Source: Mercurialis annua (Eukaryota > Streptophyta > Magnoliopsida > Malpighiales > Euphorbiaceae). From it: DNA of 64,000 nucleotides. Both the position numbers and the translations under genes were made by a program. Positions 46,532 to 58,300 of this stretch are shown here, in pieces. The stretch spans positions 25,258,046-25,322,045 of the forward strand of contig NC_065570.1 in assembly GCF_937616625.2 (NCBI RefSeq). Direction: 5' to 3'. The notes under the pieces are model-generated. The model worked only from the letters and a program-made list of their open reading frames with translations, made no database searches and was not told where the DNA came from. Position 1 is the stretch's first letter; every line of letters begins with the position of its first letter.

Positions 46532-48657
46532 TGACACGACCCATTTTCATGAATCGCGACCAGCGCTAGGGTATGGGTACGGTTGTACCAAAACCCATAG
46601 CTAGCCTTGCGGATAACCGATAAATACATAAACCTGCAAGAAAACCAATGCTCGGGGGCAACCGAGACTTCAGCCTAGTTCTAGCAGTTCATAATATATA
46701 ACATTTATTATAAAGTGCTCAGCCAACTCCGAGTCTTAAATATGGCAGAAATACGTATTAAGCCAAGTTAATATAAGAATGCCAAACATCAATTAAATCC
46801 ATCTAATAAATCTGGCAACAAGTACTAAAACAATAAGACTTCTAGTTACTACTGCGGTCTAAGAATAAAATTAGTTTAATAACTTTATTAAAATATAAAG
46901 TAAAACCTCCGAGGAAATAAAGAATCGGAGAGCGGCTGACTTGCTCAAATCATAACCCTGGAAAAATTGGGAAAACAACGGGGTCAGATATATTGAGATG
47001 AGTTCATACCACTATTTACATTTATCAAGTGTAAAACCTTTAAAACCCTTTTAAAATATTTAATATAAACATTACGTATAATAGTTGGAACCCTAAACAA
47101 CAATATTCTTACTAGTATACTTTATTCATAAGGCCTGATTCCGAGAGCTGAGCTACAACGAGTTACCACCGACCACACTTAATCCATTACAAGAGTCCCG
47201 AGAGCTGAGCTACACCGAGTTACTCTACTGGGTCCCGAGAGCTAGGCTACCACCGAGTTACCCTCACATATTATATAACTTATCTAGATCAATATCGGTG
47301 CGCACACAGTCCTAATGGTGCCCATTAGGTAGCATGTTCCAACTAAGAGCCATATTGGAAAAACAGTTCGAAATATACGTACAGTATATATTTATATATC
47401 AAAATAACAATTTACTTAATAAAGCGGTAAATAGTAAGTACAAACTAACATCTTGCTAATCCACGTGAAAACTCCTGGCAAGCATCCTAGACTCGTTTCA
47501 CCTCAAAAACACGAACACTCGACGAGTCTAAACACAAATAATTAATAAATTAAAAACGGACCCTAACTCTAAAGTGTACTAGACACCACATAGGACTTGC
47601 ACAAACAATACGTCAGGGTAAAACAATCAAGAGCAACACAAAATACCCAATAAGTAATAATGCCAATTAATACAAGTATAATGAGTTTTCGCTTTAAAAT
47701 CCATTTCATAAAATATTATTTAAATAAATATTAAATAATAATTAACTCAATTTCCAAAACAGTGGGTTAACCATTTATCGATAACTATCAAGCTAACCTC
47801 ACATGTCGGGCGACCCAAGTCATGCCCAACCCAAATATTTTATCAAACTATAAAACAGAGTTTATAATCCCAAAAATAACTTGATAAAATCCATATATAG
47901 TATCTAATTATAAAACTTAGTTTATAATTATTAAACAACCTTAATAAAATAATAGTTTAAAGTCAAACCGCATAGCTTAAAGTTCAAGTTACCCAAGTTA
48001 CAAATCAAAACTTAATTAAATAAGTTTAAATAAAACGTTTAAGGGCTAATTTATAATTTAGCCAATTTGGCATAACAAGCCAAGATTTAAAAAAATTATA
48101 TAATTATCAATTATTTCAAAAAAAACTAATTATAAAATAATTATTGTTTTCGAATTATAATACTCAAACAATATTAATTAGAATCGAAACTAATATTATC
48201 ATTAGATTTTATTTAAAAAAAACTATCGATTAGAAATTTAAAAATTAAAATGATAGACGAATGTTCGGTTTCAAATCAGTAATAATCAAATAAAAATCTT
48301 TGATTAAAGCATAATGATAAACCAACCAATAACAATTGAACATCCACGACAACCACAATAACTTTTTGCCATAAGCACATAATTTTTAATAGCCAAGACA
48401 TAAATAATATAACCATTCACGTGAAATCAAATAACAACCAAAATATTAAATTTAAACCAATAGTGGCCAACATTATTTCCCACCTAGTGATCAATTTCGG
48501 AATAACTATCTCAACTCACACAGTAATAAAGAATGGTCACCACGCTTTTGAAAATGAATTTTGCCGCCAACAATAATTGAAGAAGAACAAACAAAGAATC
48601 GAAGCCAAGCAAATTTAAAATCACAATGACCGCCAACTATTGAACAAGAAACCAACA
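46532..48657 (-). repeat. LTR-like element, family L1, copy C
   Basis: Its 46532 end, TGACACGACCCATTTTCATG, is on the minus strand an LTR 3' end (...GGGTCGTGTCA). From 47141 it matches copy B: CCGAGAGCTGAGCTAC boxes at about 47141, 47193 and 47234, the AATAAAGCGG segment, CCCTAACTCTAAAG, and the ATGTCGGGCGACC motif. Beyond about 47830 it diverges strongly into A/T-rich DNA. It lacks the TGTAATATCCC start seen in copy B. No coding potential is visible. No target duplication is found, since the other end abuts a different LTR at 48658. Confidence 0.6.
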
Positions 48658-49420
48658 TGTAATAACCTAAATTTTTGAGGTATTACGTGTAGTGCCACGA
48701 GGCATAATCGTAAAGATTAAGAACAAGAATATCGGATTAGTATTGGATAATAAGGACTTAGACCGAAGCGGGTCTATTGGAATTATCGTAGAATAATAAT
48801 TTAAATGGAAAATTATTATGCGATAAATTGGATTTAATCAATATAAAAAGAGAATAAAATAAAATAAGATGGAAAGTCAGAGCTAATAATATTCACGCCA
48901 AGGTCCGTGAAATATTATTAATAAATGATCGTAAGAGTTTCGTAACTATACGAAATCGTTTTAGAAGAAAGTTTGGCGATTAATTAAGAATAAGGGCTAA
49001 AGTGTAAATTAACCACTTTAAGGACTAAAGTGGACTTTTAGCCACAAACTTCCGGAGGAAGTTGTGTTTTACTCTATTTTCTCAAGATAAAAAAATAATA
49101 TCGATAAAGTGGTTATCGATAGTCATTAATATGAAAAATTGGACGAAAAAGTGAGAAAAAGTGCAAGTTAGCTCAAAATGGAAATTTGAGCGTTTTTGGC
49201 CAAAATTGCAAAAATAAATTATTGGAAAGTAAAGGTATAAGATATGGAATTAAAATTATTTAATTGAAAATAAATAATACGGAATTTAACGAGAATCGAA
49301 TGATTAAGCGATTAGTGGACTAAATCGGACGAAAGAAAGGTTAGAAATTGAAGCGAAAGGAGGTGGCAACTTAAAGGACTAAAGAGATACTTTGCCAACA
49401 TATAAATATCAAAGGCATAT
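48658..49420 (+). repeat. 5' part of an LTR of another family, truncated at its TATA box
   Basis: Starts TGTAATAACCTAAATTTTTG and contains GAGGTATTAC, so the first 30 bases form an imperfect inverted repeat often seen at the start of gypsy LTRs. It continues about 760 bp without coding potential to ACATATAAATATC (TATAAATA at 49401-49408). It then breaks off where Sat2 resumes. U3-like; no U5, primer site or internal region follows. Confidence 0.5.
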
Positions 49421-51879
49421 GATTTAGTTTCATAGCATTTTAAACGTTTGGATTTGTTCCCTAATGTTTGTAAACTTTTGGCTTAAATTGCTAAAAAGGG
49501 GAAACGTTTGGATTTATTTCGTAAAGTTTGTAAACGTTTGGCTTAAATCGCTAAAAAGGTGAAACATTTAGTTTTTTTCGTAACGTTTGTAAATGTTTGG
49601 CTTAAATCGCTAAAAAGGGGAAACGTTTGGATTTATTTCGTAACGTTTGTAAACGTTTGGATTTGTCTCGTATCGTTTGTAAACTTTTGGCTTAAATTGC
49701 TAAAAAGGTGAAACGCTTGGATTTGTTTCGTATCGTTTGTAAACGTTTGGCTTAAATAGCTAAAAAGTGAAAATTTTGGATTTGTTTCGTAAAGTTTGTA
49801 AATGTTTTGCTTAAATCGCTAAAAAGGTGAAACGTTTGGATTTGATTCGTAATGTTTGTAAACGTTGGGCTTAAATCGCTAAAAAGGTAAAACATTTGGA
49901 TTAGTTTCATACGTTTGTAAACGTTTGGCTTAAATCGCTAAAAGGTGAAATGTTTGGATTTGTTTCGTAACATTTGTAAACGTTTCGCTTAAATTGCTAA
50001 AAAGGTTAATGCTTGGATTTGTTTCTCAACGTTTGTAAACGTTTGACGTAAATGTCTAAAAACGGGAACTCTTGGTTTTGTTTCTTAACGTCTGTAAACG
50101 TTTCGTTTATATCGTTAAAAATGTGAGACGTTTGTATTTGTTTCGTAACGTTTGTAAATGATTGGATTAAATTACTAAAAAGGTGAAACGTTTGGATTTG
50201 TTTGGTAACGTTTGTAAACGTTTCGCTTAAATTGCTAAAAATTTGAAACGCATGGATTTATTTCGTAACGTTTGTAAACGTTTGGTTTAAATTGCTAAAA
50301 CGGTTAAACGCTTGGTTTTGTTTCGTATCATTTATAAAGGTTTGGCTTAAATCGCTAAAAATGTGAAACTTTTGGATTTGTTTCGTAACGTTTTAAACGT
50401 TTGGTTTTGTTTCGTAACGTTTGTAAACGTTTGGCTTAAATCGCTAAAAAGGTAAAACGTTTTGTGTTGTTTCGTAACGTTTGTAATCGTTTGGCTTAAA
50501 TCGCTAAAAAGGTGAAAGTTTGGATTTGTTTCATAACGTTTGTAAACGTTTGGCTTAAATCACTAAAAAAGTGAAACGTTTGGATTTGTTTCGTAACGTT
50601 TGTAAACGTATGCCTTATATCGCTAAAAGGTGAAACATTTGGTTTTGTTTCATAACGTTTGTAAACGTTTGGCTTAAATCACTAAAAAGGTGTAACGGTT
50701 GGATTTGTTTCGTAACATTTGTAAATGTTTGGATGTGTTATATAATGTTTGTTTCGTAACGTTTTAAACGCTTAGATTTTTTTCATAACGTTTGTAAACG
50801 TTTAGCTTAAATCGCTAAAAAGGTGAACCGTTTGGTTTTGGTTCGTAACGTTTGTTAATGTTTGGCTAAAATCGCTAAAAAGGTGAAATCTTTGTATTTG
50901 TTTCATAACGTTTGTAAATGTTTGGCTTAAATCGCTAAAAAGGGGAAACGTTTGGATTTGTTTCGTAACGTATGTAAACGTATGGCTTAAATCGCTAAAA
51001 ATGTGAAACGCATGGATTTGTTTCGTAACGTTTGTAAATGTTTGGCTTAAATTGCTAAAAAGGTGAAACGTTTGGTTTTGTTTCATATAATTTGTAAAGG
51101 TTTGGCTTTATTCGTTAAAAATGTGAAACGTTTGGATTTGTTTTGTAACATTTAAAACGTTTGGTTTTGCTTCGTAACGTTTATAAACGTTTGGCTGAAA
51201 TCACTAAAAAGGTGAAACGTTTCGTTTTGTTTCGTAACGTTTGTAAACGTTTGGCTTAAATCGCTAAAAAGGTGAAACGTTTGGATTTGTTTCATAACTT
51301 TTGTAAACGTTTGGCTTAAATTGCTAAAAAAGTGAAACGTTTAGATTTGTTTCATAACGTTTGTAAACGTATGGCGTAAATCGCAAAAAGGTGAAATGTT
51401 TGGTTTTGTTTCGTAACGTTTGCAAACGTTTGGATTTGTTTCGTAACGTTTTAAACTTTTGGATTTCTTTCCTATCGTTTGTAAACGTTTGGCTTAAATC
51501 GCTAAAAAGGTGAAAAGTTTTGATTTTTTTCGTAATGTCAGAAAATGTTTGGCTTAAATCGCTAAAAAGGTGAAATGTTTGGATTTGTTTTGTAACGTTT
51601 GTAAACGTTTGGCTTAAATTGCTAAAAAGGTGAAACGCTTGGATTTGTTTCGTAACACTTGTAAACTCTTGGCTTAAATTGCTAAAAAAGGTGAAAATTT
51701 TGGATTTGTTTGGTAACGTTTGTAAATGTTTAGCTTAACTCGCTAAAAAGGTGAAACGTTTGGATTTGATTCGTAATGTTTGTTAACTTTTGGCTTAAAT
51801 TGCTGAAAAGGTGAAACGTTTGGATTTGTTTCATACATTTGTAATCGTTTGGCTTAAATCGCTAAAAGGTGAAATATTT

Positions 51880-52380
51880 GGATTTGTTTTGTAACCCTTG
51901 TAAACTCTTGGCTTAAATTGCTAAAAAGGAGAAACCCTTGGATTTGTTTCATAACTTTTGTAAACGTTTGGCTTAAATTTCTAAAAAGGGGAAACGTCTG
52001 GATTTGTTTCGTAGAGTTTATTAACATTTGGCATAAATCCCTCAAAAGGTGAAATGTTTGGATTTGTTTCTAACGTTTGTAAACGTTTTGCTTATATCGC
52101 TAAAAAGGTAAAACGTTCGGATTTGTTTCATAAATTTTGTAAACGTTTGGCTTAAATTGCTAAAAAGGTGAAACGCTTTGATTTGTTTCTTAATGTTTGT
52201 ATACGTTTTGCTTAAATTGCTAAAATGGAGAAACCCTTGGATTTGTTTCATAACGTTTGTAAACGTTTGGCTTAAATTTCTAAAAAGGGGAAACGTCTGG
52301 ATTTCTTTCGTAGAGTTTATTAACATTTGGCATAAATCCCTCAAAAGGTGAAATGTTTGGATTTGTTTCGTACCGATTGT
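51880..52380 (+). repeat. Sat2 five-monomer (about 300 bp) duplication
   Basis: The series AACCCTTGGATTTGTTTCAT, GGGGAAACGTCTGG, TCGTAGAGTTTATTAACA, TTTGGCATAAATCCCTCAAA occurs at about 51930-52055 and again at 52230-52355. The TAGAGTTTAT mark is at 52012 and 52311, an offset of 299 bp, or five units. Confidence 0.85.
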
Positions 52381-55300
52381 AAACGTTTGGCTTAAATCGC
52401 TAAAAAGGTGAAATGTTTGGATTTGTTTCGTAGCGTTTGTAAACATTTGGCTTAAATTGCTAAAAAGGTGGAAACGCTTGGATTTGTTTCGTAACGTTTG
52501 TAAACGTTTTGCTTAAATTGCTAAAAAGGTGAAACGCTTGGTTTTGTTTCGAAACGTTTGTAAACATTTGGCTTAATTTGCTAAAAATGGAAAACGTTTG
52601 GATTTGTTTCGTAATGTTTGTAAACGTTTGGCATCAATTACTAAAAAAGCGAAACGTTAGGAATTGTTTCGTAACGTTTGTAAACGTTTGACTTAAATCA
52701 CTAAAAAGGTGAAACGTTTGAATTTTTTTCGTAACGTTTTAAATGTTTGGCTTAAATCCCTAAAAAGGTGAAACGCTTGTTTAGTAACTTTTGTAAACGT
52801 TCGGCTTAAATCGCTAAAAAGGTGAAACGTTTGGTTTTGTTTCGCAACGTTTGTAAACGTTCGACATAAATCGCTAAAAAGGTGAAACGCTTGGATTTGT
52901 TTCGTAACATTTGTAAATGTTTGGCTTAAATTGCTAAAAAGGTGAAACGTTTGGATTTGTTTCTTAACGTTTGTAAACATTTGGCTTAAATTTCTAAAAA
53001 GGTGAAACACTTGGATTTGTTTTGAAACGTTTGTAAACGTTTGGCTTACATTGCTAAAAAGGTGAAACATTTGGATTTGTTTCGTAGTGTTTGTAAATGT
53101 TTGGCTTAAATCGCTAAAGAGGTGTAACATTTGGATTGGTTTCTTACCGTTTGTAAACGTTTGGCTTAATTTGCTAAAAAGGAGAAATGTTTGGATTCGT
53201 TTCGTAACGTTTGTAAACGTTTGGCTTAAATTGCTATAAAGATGAAACGCTTGGATTTGTTTAGTAACGTTTGTAAACGTTTGGCTTAAATTGCTAAAAA
53301 GATGAAACACTTGGATTTGTTTTGTAAAGTTTATAAACGTTTGGCTTAAATTGCTACAAAAAGGTGAAACACTTGGTTTTTGTTTCGTAACATTTGTTAA
53401 CGTTTGGCTTAAATTGCTAAAAATGTGAAACGCTTGGACTTGTTTCGTAGCGTTTATAAACATATGGCTTAAATTGCTAAGAAAGTGAAACGCTTGGTTT
53501 TGTTTTGTAACGTTTGTAAACGTTTGGCTTAAAACACTAAAAATGTGAAACGTTTGGATTTGTTTCACAACGTTTTGAACGTTTGGTTTTGTTTCGTAAC
53601 GTTTGTAAGCGTTTGACTTTAATCGCTAAAAAGGTGAAACGTTTGGATTTGTTTCGTAACGTTTGTAAACGTTGGGCTTAAATCGCTAAAAAGGTGAAAC
53701 ATTTAGACTTGTTTCGTATCGTTTATAAATGTTTGGCTTAAATTGCTAAAAAGGTGAAACGTTTGGATTTATTTCGTAACGTTTGTAAACGTTTGGCTTA
53801 AATCGCTAAAAAGGTGAAATGTTTGGATTTGTTTCTTATCGTTTCTAAACGTTTGGCTTATATCGCTAAAAAGGTGAATCGTTCGGATTTGTTTCATAAC
53901 CTTTGTAAACGTTTGGCTTAAAGTGCTAAAAAGGTGAAACACTTTGATTTGTTTCGTAACGTTTGTATACGTTTTGCTTAAATTGCTAATAAGGAGAAAC
54001 GCCTGGATTTGTTTCATAACGTTTGTAAACGTTTGGCTTAAATTGCTAAAAAGGTGGAAATGTTTGGATTTGTTTCGTAACGTTTGTAAACGTTTGGCTT
54101 AAACTGCTAAAAAGGCGAAACGCTTGGTTTTGTTTTGTAACGTTTGCAAACGTTTGGCTTAATTTGCTAAAAATGGGAAACGTTTGGATTTGTTTCGTAA
54201 TGTTTGTAAATGTTTGGCTTCAATCGCTAAAAAAGTGAAACGTTTGGATTTGTTTCGTAACGTTTGTAAACGTTTGGCTGAAATTGCCAAAAAGATGAAA
54301 TGTTTGGATTCGTTTCCTAACATTTTAAACGTTTGGCTTAAATCGCTAAAATGGGGAAATGTTTGGATTTTTTTCATAATGTTTTAAACGTTTGTCTTAA
54401 ATCGCTAAAAAGGGTAAACGTTTGTTTCGTAACGTTTGTAAACGTTCGGCTTAAATCGCAAAAAAGTTGAAACGTCTTGTTTTGTTTCGTAACGTTTATA
54501 AACGTTCGGCTTAAATCGCTAAAAAGGTGAAACGCTTGGATTTGTTTCGTAACTTTTGTAAATGTTTGGCTAAAATTGCGAAAAAGGTGAAATGCTTGGA
54601 TTTGTTTCGTAATGTTTGTAAACATTTGGCTTAAATTGCTAAAAAGGTGAAACGCTTGCATTTGTTTCGTAACTTTTGTAAATGTTTGGCTTAAATTGCT
54701 AAAAAGGTGAAACATTTGGATTTGTTTCGTAACCTTTTAAACGTTTTACTTAAATCGCTAAAAAAAGGAAACATTTGGTATTTTGCGTTACGTTTGTAAA
54801 CGTTTGGCTTAAATTTCTCAAAAGGTGAAACGCTTGGATTTGTTTCGTAACGTTTGTAAAGGTTTGGATTAAATTTCTAAAAAGGTGAAACACTTGGATT
54901 TGTTTTGAAACGTTTGTAAACTATTGGCTTACATTGCTAAAAAGGTGAAACATTTGGATTTGTTTCGTAGCGTTTGTAAATGTTTGGCTTAAATCGCTAA
55001 AAAGGTGAAACGTTTGGATTTGTTTCTTGCCGTTTGTATATGTTTGGCTTAAATTGCTAAAAAGGTGAAATGTTTGGATTCGTTTCGTAACGTTTGTAAA
55101 CGTTTTGCTTAAATTGCTAAAAAGGTGAAACGCTTTGATTTGTTTCGAAACGTTTATAAATGTTTGTCTTAAATTGCTAAAAAGATGAAACGCTTGGATT
55201 TGTTTGAACGTTTATAAACATTTTCCTTAAATTGCTAAAAAAGGTGAAACACTTGGGTTTTGTTTCGTAACATTTGTAAACGTTTGCCTTAAATTGCTAA
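52100..55300 (+). repeat. Sat2 imperfect larger-scale duplication (1.6-1.9 kb)
   Basis: Monomer-specific marks recur with offsets of about 1,645 bp (ACGTTCGGCTT, 52797/54444), 1,766 bp (GTTTGTATACG, 52195/53961) and 1,883 bp (TTTTGAAACGTTTG with the following ACATTGCT unit, 53020/54903). The varying offset means several events or later indels, so no clean boundary can be given. Confidence 0.6.
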
Positions 55301-58300
55301 ATATTTGAAACGTTTATATTTGTTTCGTAACGTTTGTAAACATTTGGCTTTAATCGCTAAAAAGGTGAAACACTTGGATTTGTTTCGTAATGTTTGTAAA
55401 CGTTTTGCATGAATCGCTAATAAGGTGAAACGTTTGGATTAGTTTCGTAAAGTTTTAAACGTTTGGCTTAAATCGCTGAAAAGGTGGAATGTTTGGATTT
55501 ATTTCGTAACGTTTTAAACGATTGGCTTAAATCGCTAAAATGGAGAATCGTTTGAATTTTTAAACGTTTGGCTTAAATTAATATTAATAAGGTCAAACTT
55601 TTGGATTTGTTTCGTAATGTTTGTAAACGTTTAGTTTAAATCGCTAAAAAGGTGAAACGTTTGGATTTATTTCGTAACGTTTGTAAACGTTTAGCTTATA
55701 TCGCTATAAAGGGGAAACGTTTGGATTTGTTTGGTAACGTTTGTAAACGTTTGGCTAAAATCGCTAAAAAGTTGAAACGTTTGGACTTGTTTCATAACGT
55801 TTTTAAACATTTCGCTTAAATCGCTAAAAAGGTGAAACGTTTCGATTTGTTTCGTATCGTTTGTAAACATTACGCTTAAATTGCTAAAAAGGTGAAACGC
55901 TTGGATTTGTTTCGTAACGTTTGTAAACGTTTGGCTTAAATTGATAAAAAGGTGAAACATTTGGATTTGTTTGAAAACCATTGTAAATGTTTGGCTTAAA
56001 TCGGTAAAAAGGTGAAACGTTTGGATTTGTTTCGTAGCGGTTGTAAACGTTTGGCTTAAATCGCTAAAAAGGGGAAACGTTTGGATTTATTTCATAACGT
56101 TTGTAAACGTTTGGCTTTAATTGTTAAAAAGGTGAAACACTTGGATTTGTTTTGTAATGTTTGTAAACGTTTGGCTTAAATTGCTAAAAAGGTGAAACGC
56201 ATATATTTGTTTCGTAATGTTTGTAAACATTTGGCTTAATTTGCTAAAAATGTGAAACGCTTGGTTTTGTTTCGTAATATTTGTAAACGTTTGGCTTAAT
56301 ATGCTAAAAAGGTGCATCGCTTGGTTTTAATTCGTAATGTTTGTAAACATTTGGCTTAAATTGTTAAAAAGGTGAAACGCTTAGATTTGTTTTATAATGT
56401 TTGTAAACGTTTGGCTTAGATGTCTAAAAAGGTGAAACGCTTGGATTTGTTTCGTAACGTTTGTAAACATTTGGCTTAAATTGCTAAAAAGGTGAAACAC
56501 TTGGATTTGTTTTGTAATGTTTGTAAACGTTTGGCATACATTGCATAAAAGGTGAAACGCTTGGATTTGTTTCGTAATGTTTGTAAACGTTTGGCTTACA
56601 TTGCTTAAAAGGTGAAACGCTTGGATTTGTTTTGTGATGTTTGTAAACGTTTGGCTTAAATTGCTAAAAAGGTGAAACGCTTGGTTTTGTTTCGTAACAT
56701 TTGTAAACATTTGGCTTAAATCGCTAATAATGTGAAACGTTTTAATTTGTTTCATAACGTTTTAAACGTTTGGTTTTGTTTCGTAACGTTTGTAAACCTT
56801 TGGCTTAAATCGCTAAAAAGGCGAAACATTTGGATTTGTTTTGAAACGTTTGTAAACGTTTGGCTTATATCGCTAAAAAGGTGAAACATTTGGATTTGTT
56901 TCGTAACGTTTGGAAACGTTAGGCTTAAATCGCTAAAAAGGAGAAACGTTTGGATTTGTTTCGTAACGTTTGCAAATGTTTGGCTTAAATCGCTAAAAAG
57001 GGGAAACATTTGGATTTGTTTCGTAACGTTTGTAAATGTTTGGCTTAAATTGCTAAAAAGGTTAAACGGTATGATTTTTTTCGTAGTGTTTGTAAACGTT
57101 TGGCTTAAATCGTTAAAAAGGGGAAACCTTTGGATTTGTTTTGTACTGTTTGTAAACGTTATGCTTAAATTGCTAAAAAGGCGAAACGTTTGGATTTGTT
57201 TCTTAACGTTTGCAAACGTTTCGCTTATATCGCTAAAAAGGTAAAACGTTTGGATTTGTTTCGTAATGTTTGTAAAGGTTTGGCTTAAATCGCAAGAAAG
57301 GTGAAATGTTTGGATTTGTTTCGTAACGTTTGTAAACGGTTGAATTGCTAAAAAGGTGAAACGCTTGGATTTGTTTCGTAACGTTTGTAAACGTTTGGCT
57401 TAAATTGCTAAAAAGCTGAAAAGCTTGGATTTGTTTTGTAATGTTGTAAACGTTTGGCTTAAATTGCAAAAAAGGTGAAACGCTTGGTTTTTTTTCGTAA
57501 CGTTTGTAAACGTTTGAATTTGTTTCGTAACGTTTTAAACGTTTGGATTGTTTCGTAAGGTTTGTAAACGTTTGGCTTAATTCTATAGAAATGAGAAACG
57601 TTTGAATTTGTTTCGTAACGTTTTAAACGTTTGATTTTGTTTCGTAACGTTTGTAAACGTTTGACTTGAATTGCTAAAAAGGTGAAACGCTTGGATTTGT
57701 TTCGTAACGTTTATAAATGTTTGGCTTATATTGCTAAAAAGGTGAAACGCATAAATTTGTTTTGTAATGTTTGTAAATGTTTTGCTTAAATTGCTAAAAA
57801 GGGGAAACGTTTGGTTTTGTTTCGAAACGTTTGTAAACATTTGAATTTGTTTCGTAACGTTTTAAACGTTTGGATTTGTTTCGTAATGTTTGGAAATGTT
57901 TGGCTTAAATATCTAAAAAGGTGAAACGTTTGGATTTGTTTCGTAACGTTTGCAAACGTTTAGCTTCAATCGCTAAAAAGGTTAAACATTTGGATTTGTT
58001 TCGTAACGTTTGTAAACATTTGGCTTAAATTGCTAAAATGGTGAAACGTTTGGATTTGTTTCGTAGCGTTTGTAAACGTTTGGCTTAAATCGCTAAAAAG
58101 GTGAAACATTTGGATTTGTTTCGTACCGTTTATAAACATTTGGCTTAAATCGCTAAAAAGGCAAAACGTTTGGATTTGTTTCGTAACGTTGGTAAACGTT
58201 TGGCATATATTGCTAAAAAGGTGAAACGCTTGGTTTTGTTTCGTAATATTTGGAAATGTTTCAATATGTTTCGTAACGTTTGTAAACTATTGGCTTCAAT

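Noticed and set aside
52693..53568. 291-residue minus-strand open frame with 20-residue repeats
   Set aside because: It is the 60-bp Sat2 unit translated; frame length follows from the period of 60 and absence of stops in the consensus. No independent coding evidence.
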